Under the pieces are notes generated by a model that saw only the letters and a program-made list of their open reading frames with translations, was not told where the DNA came from and searched no databases. A stretch of DNA of 64,000 nt from Patiria miniata (taxonomy: Eukaryota; Echinodermata; Asteroidea; Valvatida; Asterinidae), in assembly GCF_015706575.1 (NCBI RefSeq), contig NW_024037068.1, positions 1,116,001 through 1,180,000 on the forward strand. The letters run 5' to 3'. Both the position numbers and the translations under genes were made by a program. Below, in pieces: positions 1-13,900 of this stretch (its first letter is position 1; each line of letters begins with the position of its first letter).

Positions 1-201
1 TTTCTTCCAACATTAATATATACACTCACCAAAAGGTAAGATTCTTGACTGCCATATCACGGACTACCAGCCAACTCAGGAATGCTTTTGCTCACTTCTG
101 TTGAACCCTGGGCCATCATTCTCCTGCATGTAATGTTGCATTGCCAAATCAAACCTACGAGTGTAACCAATCAGAAAGAGATATTTTAGGGTTAAAATTA
201 A

Positions 202-318
202 GGGTTACATCTCTATGTTCCGACACCCCTATGTTCCGACACCCCTATGTTCTGACTGCACATACTCCTATTCCTCACCCTAACCAAACATAGGGGTGTC
301 GGAACATAGAGCAGTCAC
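202..318. repeat. Short foldback with ATGTTCCGACACCCCT units
   Basis: Two and a half direct units of CTATGTTCCGACACCCC are followed 50 bp later by the inverted ATAGGGGTGTCGGAACATAG. The GGGGTGTCGGA word recurs at the end of the 60964-62650 element. Confidence 0.6.
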
Positions 319-2448
319 CAAAATTAAGGTCTTCATGATATTTGCCATAATTATGTAAATGTGATTATGCAGACAGCAGGTTTGCCAAAGCCTGACGTCC
401 TTTTCCTACAGACTTTTTTCACTAGTAGAAGGGTTGCATAGCATTAAAGGTAAAATACAACATTTGCTTTTGCTGTAATTTTCAGAAATGGATGGGATTG
501 GGGGGTTTTAGTATTTTATAGCAATTATTGTTACACTGACTTGTTTAAAGCCGTAAATACCTACGTTATTTGTTCCCATATTTGGGTACATTTTATATTT
601 TTTTAATATTTTGAAAAGTATATTTTGGTGATTCTACTTTAAAAACACATCCTTACTTCAATAACATTTTCTGAAGCATATAAGCGACTGAATAATTATG
701 TGGACATAGTAACGATCCAGTTAAGCAGTTTGTGTGTCCATCAAGCCCACCAAGAGTATATCACAAGTCCTTTCACAAGTCCAATCACAAGGGGGAGGGG
801 AGTAACTTAAACAAGGGAAGACTTGTGATGTCTTATCGTAATTATGATGGACTCGACTACAACGCTGCATGCCCCAAACTCTACCTTAACATCCATCAAG
901 CACAAAAATGTAAAGGCCAGTCTCTTCAAACCTCAATATCACATGTTGACAAAAACATATCCCCAGAACAAACGATGAATTATTTATCCAGCCGTCCTTA
1001 TCAGTAATTAGCTGCCCAAAGAATGGAAGAGAAAAATTTCATAAACTAACATGTTGCATTTCCAAATTCCTTATCCTTCCCACGTAAAACAGAAGGGTTT
1101 TTTGCATACAGGCCTCGCCAAACAAACCCAAAAAAAGAGAAAAACATCGGATCACGAACTCCCCGTTTATTATAGCTATTCATAAATCAAACAAATTAGA
1201 GAAAACATGGGCAGATATTTTTAAACTGCACGTTTAGTCACCACAATCAGTGATAACCATGGGAACACTTCAACCTCCAAGCAGCTGTTATCTAGATAAG
1301 CCATAGCAAGCCTTCAAACTCCATAAACATGAGAATTAGAGTCAAAGAACGACGCAAGAGAGCTGATTAAAAAGATTGTATATTATCGCACAGCAACTGG
1401 GCTTATGAAGAATGCATGTACGTCAATTCCATAAAAAGAACACAACCGGTACAGACAGATAAAAATTTAAAAACCACATGTACATTAGCTGGATTTTATA
1501 TTTTATTGCAGAACCATGAAACCTGAGATCCAGTCTGAAACTTTGTGTGGTTTGTATTTTTAGGGTAAGGTCGTTCATTATGTTAGGCCATCTCCCAAAG
1601 CATTAACCCTATTACAGTTTAACTTCTATTTACTTGTTTTGCTTGATGTGAGGGATACATTATCATGGGATCCGTGCACAAACAAGATAGAGAGGTTTTT
1701 TTTAACACTTTCGAGAGTCTTATGGACGGGACACACTGCACATGTGCGTCCAAGTTCTGCATTCAATAGGGAACATTGAACAATAGAGGACAACAGGGTC
1801 CCAAATTCCTGAAGTGTTCTTTCAGCAAAACGAAAAGATTTCACATATGGATGTGTGTGAATTGTTTTTGGTTTGCTGAAAGAATGCACACTGTTTTTGT
1901 GATCCGTGGACAGAATTTTAAAACGGCGGTTGTGTTTAAAATTCAGTAACTTGAAAAGGACATGAGTGATTTGAAAGATTTTTGTACTAAAAGAAAGCTT
2001 ATGAATTGGGCTTTCATATCCTAGATTTTGAAAGTGCTACTGTACACGCAGCACTTCACCAAAACAATAGTCCCGACATTTGGGTTGCTCTTTTTTTTGA
2101 CTCGCCCTGTATATTATTAAAAAAATGCACAGCTGTATTAAAAAAAGGGTCTTTCTTGAATGCTATTGCATGAAATTTGACCATGTAATTATAGCCTTAA
2201 TTGCAGTGAAATCCACGATAGGATTTTCATCAGTTTGCTCATGCTGAACACCAGGCTGTTGCTTTCACAGGTCAGATGTTGGACTTGCCTATTGATTGAT
2301 ATATCCGGAAAATTTAAATCAATGTATGGTCATCCTAAACAGAGGCGAGTCTTTGATAGATATTTGACAGGATTTTATTGATTGGGGGAGAAAGGACATA
2401 GTTTCTCAAATTAAAAAAAAAAGTCAAAAAAGTGTCAAAAGAGTGCAC
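319..2448. other. AT-rich flank, no gene seen
   Basis: No splice-supported coding exon and no clear repeat boundary. A single TTTTTTTGACTCGCCCTGTA near 2093 recurs near 22571; it resembles a mariner-type terminus, but no partner was found. Confidence 0.5.
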
Positions 2449-2754
2449 TATAGACCTTATTCACGAGGAAGCCATTTTGGATCGTGTTCCCTGAATGTAT
2501 TTAATAAATTGTAAACTGTTGGATGGGATGGTGCCAGACTATTTATGCGTTCCAAGCCTCACTTTCAATTTTTTTTTTAATGTGGCTTAAACCATTGGGG
2601 TATGTTTAATCTCAAATTTTAAATTATTGAACAGAGCAGAATGACAATAATTTGTAATTAACTTTATGTCATTGCTTTCATTTCGCAAGTTCCAAAAATG
2701 AAGATTTTATCTTGCTTTCAATTTAATATGGCCGACTCGTGAATAAAGCCTATA
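2449..2754. mobile_element. MITE, ~306 bp, TIR TATAGRCYTTATTCACGAG
   Basis: The left end TATAGACCTTATTCACGAG and inverted right end CTCGTGAATAAAGCCTATA match over about 25 bp, including the adjacent GGCCAT-like bases. The interior is AT-rich and non-coding. Superfamily not assigned. Confidence 0.75.
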
Positions 2755-4308
2755 CTGTACGCAGCATACAATTACATACATGTAGATGATAGTCTTTGGG
2801 ATGGAGTAATTGCACAAACGTAAACCTCCCGTACTTGGACTAAAATTTTCATCCTTTCCTTCGTATTTGAGAATCAGATACTACCACAAAATCAGTGATT
2901 TGGGGTTCCCCAAAAATATTAAATATTATTCTGTTTATATAATTGATTCCTTTGTGTACCATGCAGATTTGTACGTCACAGAAATTTTCAAAAAAAAATT
3001 CCAAGATACAGATCGCCGAAAAATTTGAAGAAAAAAAGCAAGAAAACTGAACGTTTTATAAATGCTGTGTAACCAGTCCATCCAGATTTATGCATAATTG
3101 TGTCTATAGATATTATGATAGGAAAGAACATAATATCTAAATTATAATTTCTCTTGTCACTGCAATGGCAATTTGTGTCATATTGTATCATTTGTGCTTA
3201 TACATCAAAGGAACACTGTAACTTAATAACAGTCGAAGGCTAACTTCATCTGCTTCATTTTTCTAATGTACACTGCTTCAGCAGGTACTTAATAGCGATG
3301 CAATTCTTCAACCCAATCCCAATTATTTTTTTTGAATTGTAACTCCCGGATGAATTTCTTGCATGTATGCACACAACTATGTGATTCTTGTTCCAAACAC
3401 TCCCACACACAACCAAAACTGGAATTTGTATCCTTGTGGAGTCATTTCTTTGTTCTTGTGTACTAAAGTTTTCGAGTTTGAAAGTGAAGTTTCAAAATGT
3501 TTTAACCAGAATTAATTTCCTAGGCTGAAATTTGGACTTAATATCCCTTACATAAAATACTTCACTTTGCAACACACCTTGGAAATTCCTACTTTTTGAG
3601 TAAAATCCATTTATCTATTTTGTAATAACCTTGTTGAGACAATCTATCAGAAATTGCCTTGTGGAGACGTACATGTTTACAATCTTTTGTTCCCTATTAT
3701 GCTCATGTCTCCACAGGGTACCGTGTACCAGATCATGCACACACAAATGCAAATTTTTGGCCTGTGCACATGTTTTCAAATGAATCTGTTTTTAATGTTG
3801 TACATACATTACACTTCCGTTTTGAGCACACTCAAAACAGTGTATACAGTGCTGAGTAGCATATGGCTCTTCAGCATGCAAGTCCGTTTTACTGGAAAGA
3901 ATTGTCTCGCAACCTTGGTTGAACGTCACAACCCCCCCCCCCCCCCCCACCCCAATCAAACAATAGAACCATTACGTCCAGGGCATTTCTGAATAGCGCT
4001 CAACAGGTGTCTCCACTTTGATTGGTGGACTGGCTGCCATGGTAACGATCGATAGTTTGCTTCCGCGCTGTTCAATAGTCCACCAGCAACGCACATTCCA
4101 TTGGTGTTTTTTTTATCACATCTAACGCAAGGCCATGCTTGGTAGACAAAGTGCTTTCCAAATGGGCTTGTGTTTTTTTTACTTGGTTATAAATAATTGA
4201 ATATCTGGTATCAATATCTTAATATCTGTTCAGTAACGAAGGAATTTCTGTTAATATACATGCATTCAAATGTAAGTCCTCATTTCATCATTTGTTCCCT
4301 TTAAATTT
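2755..4308. other. No gene seen; homopolymer C tract
   Basis: AT-rich sequence with a C-run at 3932-3948 and a small CTTGTGGAGAC...GTCTCCACAGG inverted pair (3657-3717). Nothing coding is supported. Confidence 0.4.
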
Positions 4309-4449
4309 AGGCATGCAACTGGGAATTTAGAAGGAAAAAAACAAGGAAACTCCAAACTACACAAGACTATTTTTTCAATTTGTAACGGCATTCGTGAGAA
4401 GTAAAAAAAAACAAGGAAATCAGTAGATCCGAGGAAAAGTTGCATGCCT
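4309..4449. mobile_element. Short MITE 'AGGCATGCAACT', copy 1
   Basis: A 141-bp repeat with perfect 12-bp inverted ends AGGCATGCAACT / AGTTGCATGCCT. A diverged second copy is at 12376-12520. Confidence 0.7.
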
Positions 4450-4984
4450 GTCAATTGGTATGTAAAATTTACATACCGGTATACAGAAACTATACTGCTT
4501 GTGTATTTCATCCTTTGCTTCAAGATACACAACTACATGTGTATGTAATGTACCGTCATATACATGCAGTGCTGCATTTCATTCATAACAAATTTTACAC
4601 AATACTGCTTCCTCTCTATAATTTACTAACAAAAACTGTTTGCAACTTTTAATCGTACAATTATGAGTTTCAAAACAATTTTGCACTTTTGTATGGCACT
4701 TTGGGATAGTGCCAACTATATGCATGCCTACTCAGACTCAGTGGGTACAGCACTGGCATTGTATTTTATAGGTTTATGGTTCAAATCTTGATTCCAGAGA
4801 ATTTCTTTTTTAAGAAAAAAGAAACCATTCAAGGTGCTACAGAGAGCTTTCCGTAGTTTTATTCAACACAGTTGGAAATTTAAAGACGCAACTCGGGCAA
4901 GTGTTTGGAAAAACAACAGATGCAGTTTACTTTTCTTTTGGTGTTTGTGTTGAGTTATCATTAATGTATGCATTTGAAATGGTA

Positions 4985-5380
4985 TCTTAAAGGCATGTGT
5001 AAGATCATTTGCGCTTCATGCATTTTGTTCGTTTCCAATAATAACACCACTCAAAAATCCATCGAGGAATGTTCAAAGCCCAACTTGTTTAAGTTTCAAC
5101 TCAGTTGATATTTCACTTTTCGAGAAAACAGTGAAAAAAAACATGCACAACCTTTTGATCACAAAACACGATTTCATCTATAGCACTCTTTATTTCCAAA
5201 AATCAGTCAATTGACTGAATTTTTGAAATCACCTACATTTCTTGATTTCTTCTTAATGACAGCAAGCCAGACGTAATAATTTCACGGGGTGATTAGTACC
5301 AGTACATGTATGATTCTTAATCCAAGTAAGCTATTTGATAATAATTTGGTAGGTTACAAAAATGCAAATGATCAATTAAT
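4985..5380 (+). mobile_element. Diverged copy of the TTAAAGGTA MITE family
   Basis: Matches in order the family at 8507-9073: GATCATTTGC, CGAGAAAACA, TTTCTTCTTAATGACAGC, ATAATTTCACGGGG, CCAAGTAAGC, GCAAATGATC. It is older and more decayed than the other copies. Confidence 0.6.
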
Positions 5381-6849
5381 TGCCTGTATATGACCTGAAG
5401 GCCTACTCGGAAACAACTCATAAGAGTAAACTTATCACAAACACAAAAGTGGTTGGCACACGTGGTTAAAAGTACACAGGACTAATTTCGAATTACAAAC
5501 AAAGCTGTTGCATTTGTTCATGGGAGGAATGCATCGTGTGTCTGAGTGCATACGTACAGAATAATGCCCAATGTTTTGCTGAAGTTGTCATCGATAAGAG
5601 TCATATTTTGCACTTTTTTTACTGCAGCAGCATAAGCACAGGTTTATTACTGTACAAAAACATCACATAAAAGGTCGGGAAACTATGCATGCATATGCCA
5701 GCCTTTTATCAGGTACAGTTTGGAAACTACCAGTACACGCAGATACACAGATCTAATTTCAAGGTAGCGATTTTAATGATCAGTTGAATGACTTTACGCA
5801 TGGTTGGCTTCAAACAGGAAATTGACGTGGACTTTATACTGGTAGGTACTGTCTCAAAACGCACAGGCAACAGGGAATTTGGATGCTACTTTAACTCAAA
5901 TGAACTGATGTTGAATTTAAATTGGTTATTAATAGAATCTCCATGCTTACAGGCAGGTGGTTCGTGTACATGTAGATATATAGCTTTTCTTGTTGAGTAC
6001 ATGTACAGACAACATATGTACATGGATGCTTGAAAACTTCACAAAGGATGCAATTTAAGTTTTTAAGCTGCATTTTCTTGTATTGTTGAAGTTTAACTGC
6101 TTGTTTTTGTCACACCAAATTACATACATGATGTATATAATTGAGTTTGGAAAGTACTTACATGTACCTTCCAGGTGCAAGAGCTTCAGAAATTAGGCTT
6201 TGCCCTTCACAAATATAATTTATTTATTAAGCATTAAAGGGTACCGGTACATGAAGAACATATTTTGTACTAGCGAGCTATAGTGCCATGGGTGCTTTAG
6301 AGGAATTCTTGGTACCAAGCAACCACGGAGACGGTTTATGTTGCACATTGCTTCGTTAGTCGCCATTTTGAATCTTGCGCTGATCAACGTCTCTGGTAGA
6401 CTATGGAACATCCCCTTGCAGGTACAGCACGGGTCTATATGCGAGCAGATTCGTTGATTAATTATGCAAGACAAGACTGCGTCTTAACCTCGAGATTCTG
6501 ACCTTCAGCGGGCGCCTTCTACATTGTATCTGGTCTTCCATAACAAGTTGTTGTATTAGTTTTATAAAAACATGTCAGCCAAATTGACCGATAAACAGCT
6601 CCGTCCACATCTCTGATTGCAATGACATCCAATTTCTAAAGTCGACTCTGATTGGCTGGCACACGGGGTCGCATAAAATTTGCACTGCTCACATGTATCA
6701 GACGTTGGTTATGGAGAGGGCTCTGTTGGACAATGGGTGATACTCAGACTACCTCTCGGGAAGATCCTTAAGATCCATGATCCAGATCAGGATCTGAGCA
6801 AAACATAGGAAGGGATCCCAGATCCCATCAGGTACTGTGGGAAACAAAC
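5381..6849. other. No gene seen
   Basis: Non-coding DNA rich in TACATGTA-type words. No exon, RNA gene or bounded repeat could be supported. Confidence 0.4.
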
Positions 6850-7510
6850 AGCACCCGATTTCACCAAGCACTGCGACACGTCGCAACTCGAGTTACGACG
6901 TGTAACACGTCGCAACTCGGGACGCGTCATATCTTCCATTTCACGAAAGTTGCGATGTGTCGAACGTGTCGTAAGTTCCTTGACAACAGCTTAAAACACG
7001 TCGCAAGTTACGACGTGTCTAGTGGTCATCGCAAAATAAGAGAGTCATTTCTAAGCCAGTTTTATGCCATAAACATTACTTTAACGAGATTATAATACCG
7101 AGGCAATGTGTATAAAGTTGTAAATAGAAAATTCATTGAATAATTATGAATTAGACCGGAATATTAGAGTTGAAATTTCAAAGTAGCTATACAGTCCAAT
7201 GAGAGATTGTTTTCCTTCAAAATTGCATTGCACGGCTGCCATTTTGTTTTACGTTTTAACAAATTTCGAGCTGAGATCCGACGACTCTTTGTTGAATATC
7301 AGACGACTGTTTACTGTACACTGACTAAATACATTAAACAGTCACCGAGTTGTGATATAAATACACCTACGACGCGTTGCACTTACGACGTGTTTTGTGA
7401 AATGGATCGCAGGACGCGTCGCAACTGCGACGCATCGTAGAGATACGACGCGCCGCATCGCTGCGATGCATCGTAAGTTACGAAGAGTTTGATGAAATCG
7501 GGTGCAGGCC
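6850..7510. mobile_element. TIR element with ACACGTCGCAACT subterminal repeats
   Basis: Outer ends GCACCCGATTTCACCAAGC and inverted TGATGAAATCGGGTGC bound about 660 bp. Inside each end are several direct and inverted copies of ACACGTCGCAACT / AGTTACGACGTGT, like transposase-binding arrays. A related end (GTGAAATCGGCTGCAGG) lies at 15161-15177. Confidence 0.7.
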
Positions 7511-7846
7511 CAATAACAATAGCAATCTGCCTAACTCTCTCCCTCGATGTTCCCATTGACAGAGCTGCCAACATTTGCATCTTGCGATCATAGAGATTGT
7601 GTACCCACAATCAGGGAGATATTTAGAAAATTACATTCAACATAATAGGGACAAAAGTTTCCATAATCAGGGAGATTTTCAAATTTGTTCATCAGAACAT
7701 GGAAATATTGGTTCATTTTCAGGGAACTTTCTGCAAATCAGAGAGAGTTGGCAGCTCTGCATTGAGGTGTGCTTGAGCAAAGAGTCCACACTTCTTGAAA
7801 GACCAAGCTTACCCTGAATCTTTTGAGTCTCTCAGCTCGGGGATTT

Positions 7847-7966
7847 CTACGCCAGCTGGGCAAGCTTTACAACTGGTGAAGACCCGGCCACTGCGATGTA
7901 TCGACCCCCGTCTGTGCTGTCCAATGCCTGCACGGCCTTGCCATCAAGATCAACATGGCCAATCAA
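7847..7966 (-). CDS. WD40 gene terminal coding exon 7 (residues 312-350)
   Basis: Acceptor TTGTTTCCTCAG before TTGATTGGCCATG. Encodes LIGHVDLDGKAVQALDST and DGGRYIAVAGSSPVVKLAQ, ending LA and TAG (7849-7847). This is the half-blade expected to close the propeller, in phase with exon 6. The 6.18 kb intron before it contains at least six mobile-element pieces. No clear AATAAA was found just downstream on this strand. Confidence 0.87.
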   Translation of the reverse strand: MIGHVDLDGKAVQALDSTDGGRYIAVAGSSPVVKLAQLA

Positions 7967-10900
7967 CTGAGGAAACAAAAAGCAAATAAAAACGGTGAAT
8001 GTGGTCTAGTTCCTGTCCCCTACATTTACTGAATTATGAGATTACAATTCCAAGAATCAAGCCTTAGCACGGAGGCTGAGTATTTCAAATGAGCCCCATG
8101 GTTCAATAGTTATGGCGTCCCACTCATGTATGATGCTATGCACATGGGTTTCAGCCCTGACGGGAGTACATGTGGTTTGTGTTCTTGGGCAAGACGCTTT
8201 ACTACAATTGCCTCTGTCCACCCAGGAGTTTAACCGAGTCCCTGCGAAGGTAGAGACCAGGTTGTGCTTATCTCAAGCTGCTGCAGAAAAATGGTCCCAT
8301 GGCCTGATGAACAGGGTGATAATTGTGAAGCACTGTGAGAGTCTGGCATAAGGTGCTACAGTATATTTATAAACACCACATTAGACGAGTATTTTGACAT
8401 GAAGGTTGGCGACTCCAGACTTTAGCAAGTTTAAGGCCATCAACCTTTGGTTATGAAATAGAAGGTAGTGAAAATTAACCAATATATGGTCCTGATTAAA
8501 CATTAAAGGTAAGTACAAATATAGATCATTTGTCATTCGTGCATTTCTTTTGTTTAAAGCAACAAAAGTGCTCAAAATCTAAAGATGGGTGCTTAACAGC
8601 TAACCTGATGGAGATTTAGCTCAGTGAATGCTGTATGTTTCGAGAAAACAATATTCTAGGATCTCAATTTCAATTCAAAAGTTGCCGCGTCATGTTTAGC
8701 ACTGCGCCCGATATCAGCATCTGGGACAAGTTCTCATTCAGCCGAATGCAGCTGCGCGATGTCACGCACTGAACCGAGGTAAAAATAGCAACCATGCACG
8801 TGTGTGCGTCGTGTCAACACTTGCACGCACCCATTCACGAATTTGCCGAATTAAAAAACCAACTACTGACAGAAATTCCCAAAAATGCGTCACTTGACTC
8901 ATCTTTGGAAATGGCCTTCTTTTATTGTTTTCTTCAAAATGACAGCATGCCAGAGGGAATAATTTCACAGGGAGTTTATTGCCATCACTATATTTAATCC
9001 AAGTAAGCTTTTCAACAATAAATTTGTCAGTTACTTTTTGGAAAGCTGCAAATGATCTACTCTAACTCTACCTTTAAAAAATACGTCAAAAAAATTGTTC
9101 AGTCATCTACATGTAAATTACCCTTCCCACGCTACAGCAAGTTTAGGGGCATCAACCTCTGGTTACGAAACAGAATGTGAATGTACGTACTTAATTTACG
9201 GTTAAGTACTATGTATGATACATGTGCACTTACAGAAATGACTAGCATGTGGGAAAAACTAATCAACTTTTTCTCAAAATAGACATACATGTACCGTACC
9301 TTTACCCGCAATATGAAGAGTCACATCAAACTGACAAGAAACTAAGCATTGGTTCAATGTCTTTAACTATGATGAAATAAACTGGTCAGTCTTTTTTGTT
9401 GTAAATAACTGAAGTAAACTTAACATGTAACTGGAAGTTTGTCAAGCCACTTTTTCACAATTTTTTTTTTTTTTTAAAGACATCCTGTTTCTCCGACGCC
9501 TGCCATTTGTTTCGACCATTCAGTCTAGACACAATGATTGTAACTCTTCATTTGCACAAATCTTCCTGGCAGACGCCTGGCTGTTCATTTGCTCACTTAA
9601 GCCACAGGCGGGCCGCGTCATAGACCTAAAAGCCGATTTGTTATTCCGCCGGTTCACCGCCGTACAACGGATGCCTCGGGCGTACGCGTGATTCTTACCA
9701 CCAAAAAAAATATGACAAATCCCCACTGATCACAAAGTCAGTGTCTCATTACTTTTAGCATTCTCGACAAATCAAATTTGCAAAATGAGAAATTTGATCG
9801 TGGACAGTTTGTACATGTAGTGTTGTCTAAGATGAGGTGATAATTGGTGTTCTAAGTGGATACTACAAATTTCATATGAAACTGGTTTTCACATGGAATG
9901 AGTACACTGACAAAGAATGTGTAGTAGTTTCACACCCAAATATCAAAGGATAACAAGGGTCACACTTTGTTTACATGTGCGCTTTTCCATGGGGCTTTTA
10001 AACTGTCATGCCCACCAGGCTCCCATAAGAAAGCACAAGTGTAACCAAAGTATGACGTCATCAGTACATAGGCTTATTGTATTGTATAGGCTTATTGTCT
10101 AAAGAAGGGTGCTGAACAACTAACCTGATGAAAAGTCAGCTCAGTGAATGCTGTAGGCCTATATTCCGAGAAAACAATATCGTAGGATCTCGATTTCAAA
10201 TCAAAAGTAGCTGAGTCATGTTTTGAATTGAGCCCAAATTCAGTGACCGAGACACGTTCTCACTGAGCCGATTGCAGCTACGCAATGTCGCGCACTGAAC
10301 TGACAAATTATAGCAACCGCGCACGCGTGTGCATCGTGTGAACACTTGCGCGTGCTTCGCTGAATAAAAAAAAAACCGAACTACTAACAGAAATTTCCAA
10401 AGATGCATCTTTAGATGCATCGTCTGAAAGGCCTTGTTTCATTGATTTCTTCAAAATGACAGCTTGCCAGAGAGAACAATTTCACAGGGAGTTTAGTCCC
10501 ATTACTACCGGATATCTTTAAACCAAAACTGCTTTTCAACAATAACTACGACAGGTACTTTCTGGATAGCTGCAAATGATGGATTGTACCTTTAACTCCT
10601 CAGTCCCACCCTACCCCACTCTTAGTTGATGAGATACATGTATTCAGGAAAATAGAAACTACACCTGCTGTTTAATTCTTGTAGCTTTTCAGATATTGCA
10701 TGTATAGCCTCTCAAGTTTCAGTTACTGTTTCTGTTACTTGCTTGCCCAAATACCAGCTTGGAACTGGTGATTCAAATTCATGAAAGACTAACTTCAGTG
10801 TTTGCACAAAACCACAAGCACACCCACACGTAAGTTCTACCGCTAAACTGTGATCAGTCACGGAATCTCACAATTTAAAAAAATAACAGTCCTTCTGATT

Positions 10901-13900
10901 TGAGGCGTGCGATCACACCCCCACCCCACTGCACGCCTAAAAGCTTCCCAGAAGTGCCATTAATCGCATGCCTGAATCCCTCTATACGGCACACCTTGGA
11001 ATACATTTACGGCATAATTATACCTCATAATTTGTGGGCAAAAAATTCACCAAGATGAATATTATGAAATAAAATACCAAATTTTTCAGTCCCAGTTTGG
11101 ACCACAGAATCACAGGCCTAGAAATATCACACGCCTAGAAAAATAACATGCCAAGAAAAATCCAGGTTTGCCATTTTCCACACGCCTGTGAATTTCAAAT
11201 CATCAGGACAGAAATTTAGCTACCATAAACAACTGGAAAACATATGTCAATATTACCTACACTAAAAATATATCTTTTTGAGATTATGCAACTGACGCAC
11301 TAGCATAATAATTGCATAGTGCACTGCCATAAACCTAAAGCCGCATACACCATGCTCCTCAAAACAAAAAATTGTTGTCTTTCTCAAAACAGATTTTCAA
11401 TTTGTATGTTTTGTTTCAATGGAAACACTACTTTATTCCTCTGAAAGAGGGCTTTCGTTATAGACACAAATGAACCCGCCCAGTGAGATCCAAATTAAGG
11501 TATTGCCTGGCAGCCAATAATTCAGAATTTTGTGGAGAAACAATTCAATAACTAAACGTCGGTGCCTTTTTTTCATTCGATGTCTCATTCAAAAGTGAAT
11601 AACTTTTATATGGTAAGGAAACTAGCAATGGAAAAAAAAATCGATTTTTCGAGGTGAAACTTGAAAACTGCACGGGAAACGCATCTTTAAGGCTGTTTGT
11701 TTCAGTCACAGATTTTCACATATGAATAATAGTCTGAGAAGGTTTAGCTGTATGTGGGTGTATTTTTTGTATTGGGTTAACCTTTCTAAATCTCAGTGAA
11801 CTGCTTTGAAGGAGAAAACTCAGCTAGAGCACTCCACTACACCCACTTCGCTCCTCAATATTGTGTTACCGTTGACTAATATTTCATGATATTTACCGAC
11901 ATCGTACTTGTACATGAGGGGGCCGGAATAATGCATTATGTGATAGTCCCCAGCATTTAAGGACCCCTTGCCTTACGAAACCCAGCACAATGTGGCAACT
12001 TCATCAATTGTGTAACACGATATTGCCGCGCGACCAAAACACGGCGGGGACCCGACAAAGTACAAATTCAGCCAAACGAAATCTGAGAGATGAAAATCAC
12101 CAAACCCAGGACGTTTTCAATGAAGTACATGTATTTACTTTTTCAATTTGTTATTAAAAAGTCTTCCCGACTACCTGCAAAATATCTGAAATGGCACATG
12201 CTTAAAATTGTTGGGGTAAGTTGCACTGTCTAGAACGGGCTCCAATTCTTTGCTTGAAAATGGTTTTGGAGAATTCAAGGGAATTCAAAAGGGCGAATTC
12301 TGTGTGAAAACCAAGCAGTATAAGGAGAAAATGTGAATTTATGTCATGCAAGCAAGGAAAAACGAGGCTAAATTCAGGCATGCAACTGGCAATTTTGGAA
12401 AAAAAACCAGGGAAAATCCAAACCACACAAGACTTTGTCCAGTGTTTTTCAATTTGTAATGGCATTCATGAGAAGTAAAAACCGAGGAAATCAGCAAATC
12501 CAAGGAAAAGTTGCATCCCTCTTAATCTAATTCACAAATAAATTGGAAAAATGTTCAGAAATGCATGTAAAGTCATTAAAGTATTCAAAAACATACACAT
12601 TTTTCGCTCAATTTTTGCACAATGAAACAAGTTATCATTGTATACACATTTATAAGGAAAAGACAGTTTATTTCACTGTTGTCAAACAAACATCAGAAAT
12701 AATGTAAAATAAGAAGACTAAACTCCAGACACTTCAATGTTAATATTGTTAACAAACTGACGACAAAATCAGCAATAACATTTTACCATGCTAATAACAT
12801 GATAAATTGTCCATGGATCCGAAAATGAAAATGTACACATCCAGCTGTTGAACACTCGCACATCAACAAAATATGCAAAACAAGATTCCTATTTACTCAT
12901 TCTAGCTAGCTGACTGTGCAATTTTTTCCTTTTTTTCCCCTCTTTTTTTTTTTTAGTTTGCTGTAAATTATCATACTTGATCCGGCATCACACGAAAAAC
13001 AATTATTCCCCAGATAAATACACAGGCACAGATGTGGTATCACACACGCTGTGCACTTTACTTTAATGTCACTGCAAGTCACTTCTGTCACTCAATAGAG
13101 GGCGCTATTTGAAACTTGCAGCACAAAGGGAGAGCAAAGTTTCAACAAGAGAGGGAGCTATTGCATGTCATTGTAGCTTTTTTGAAAATAACTTCTTTAC
13201 TTTCAGTGCTGGAATATTTATTTCTAGTTAGGCAACGGCTGTGATTTAGATGCCGAGACAAACATTGTGTGAATAAACTCCAGTGTAATTACAGTTATAC
13301 TACAAATTCTATGGCATAATTTTGTCTAAAACTTACAAATTATCCAGACACTATACACTTTAAGGGCACATTAAGTAAACCCTCCTGCTGTTTGATCAGC
13401 CACAGACAGTCAAAAAATCAATCCGCTTCCCCTGCCATGCCTTTTACACTGGCTGGTCATCAACAGTCAGATCATATTTCAAGCAAGCACTGTGTCTAGT
13501 CAAATGCAGTCAACAGACAAAATCCATCAGCTGGCTTATCAATCACCTACAGTCAAACCATAGCTGTATCATGTGATTTAAACAGTCACAGCCAGTCAAT
13601 CCTGCCTTATGTAGGCTGGGAGCTCTTAACTGTTGAAAACAGTCACTTGATTGATTCTGACTGGAAGGACAACTTTGCACAGAACGTATGTTTGCATAGG
13701 AGGGTTTTAAAACCAATCTATGTTTGTTTATTGTTATCCCATGAGCGCAAGCGCAACACAGAAAATGTAAATCAAATTATGTAGTACGTCTTTATCGGGT
13801 GGGGGGGGGGAATTGTTTTTGTGTCCCATATGCAACATGGCTGAAGGTGGAGTGGCATATGGGCTACAGGTTCACTTCTTTTTCTGTGTTACAGGAGCAC

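Noticed and set aside
732..1007. 91-codon open frame near the left edge
   Set aside because: No domain, no splice context and composition like the surrounding non-coding DNA.
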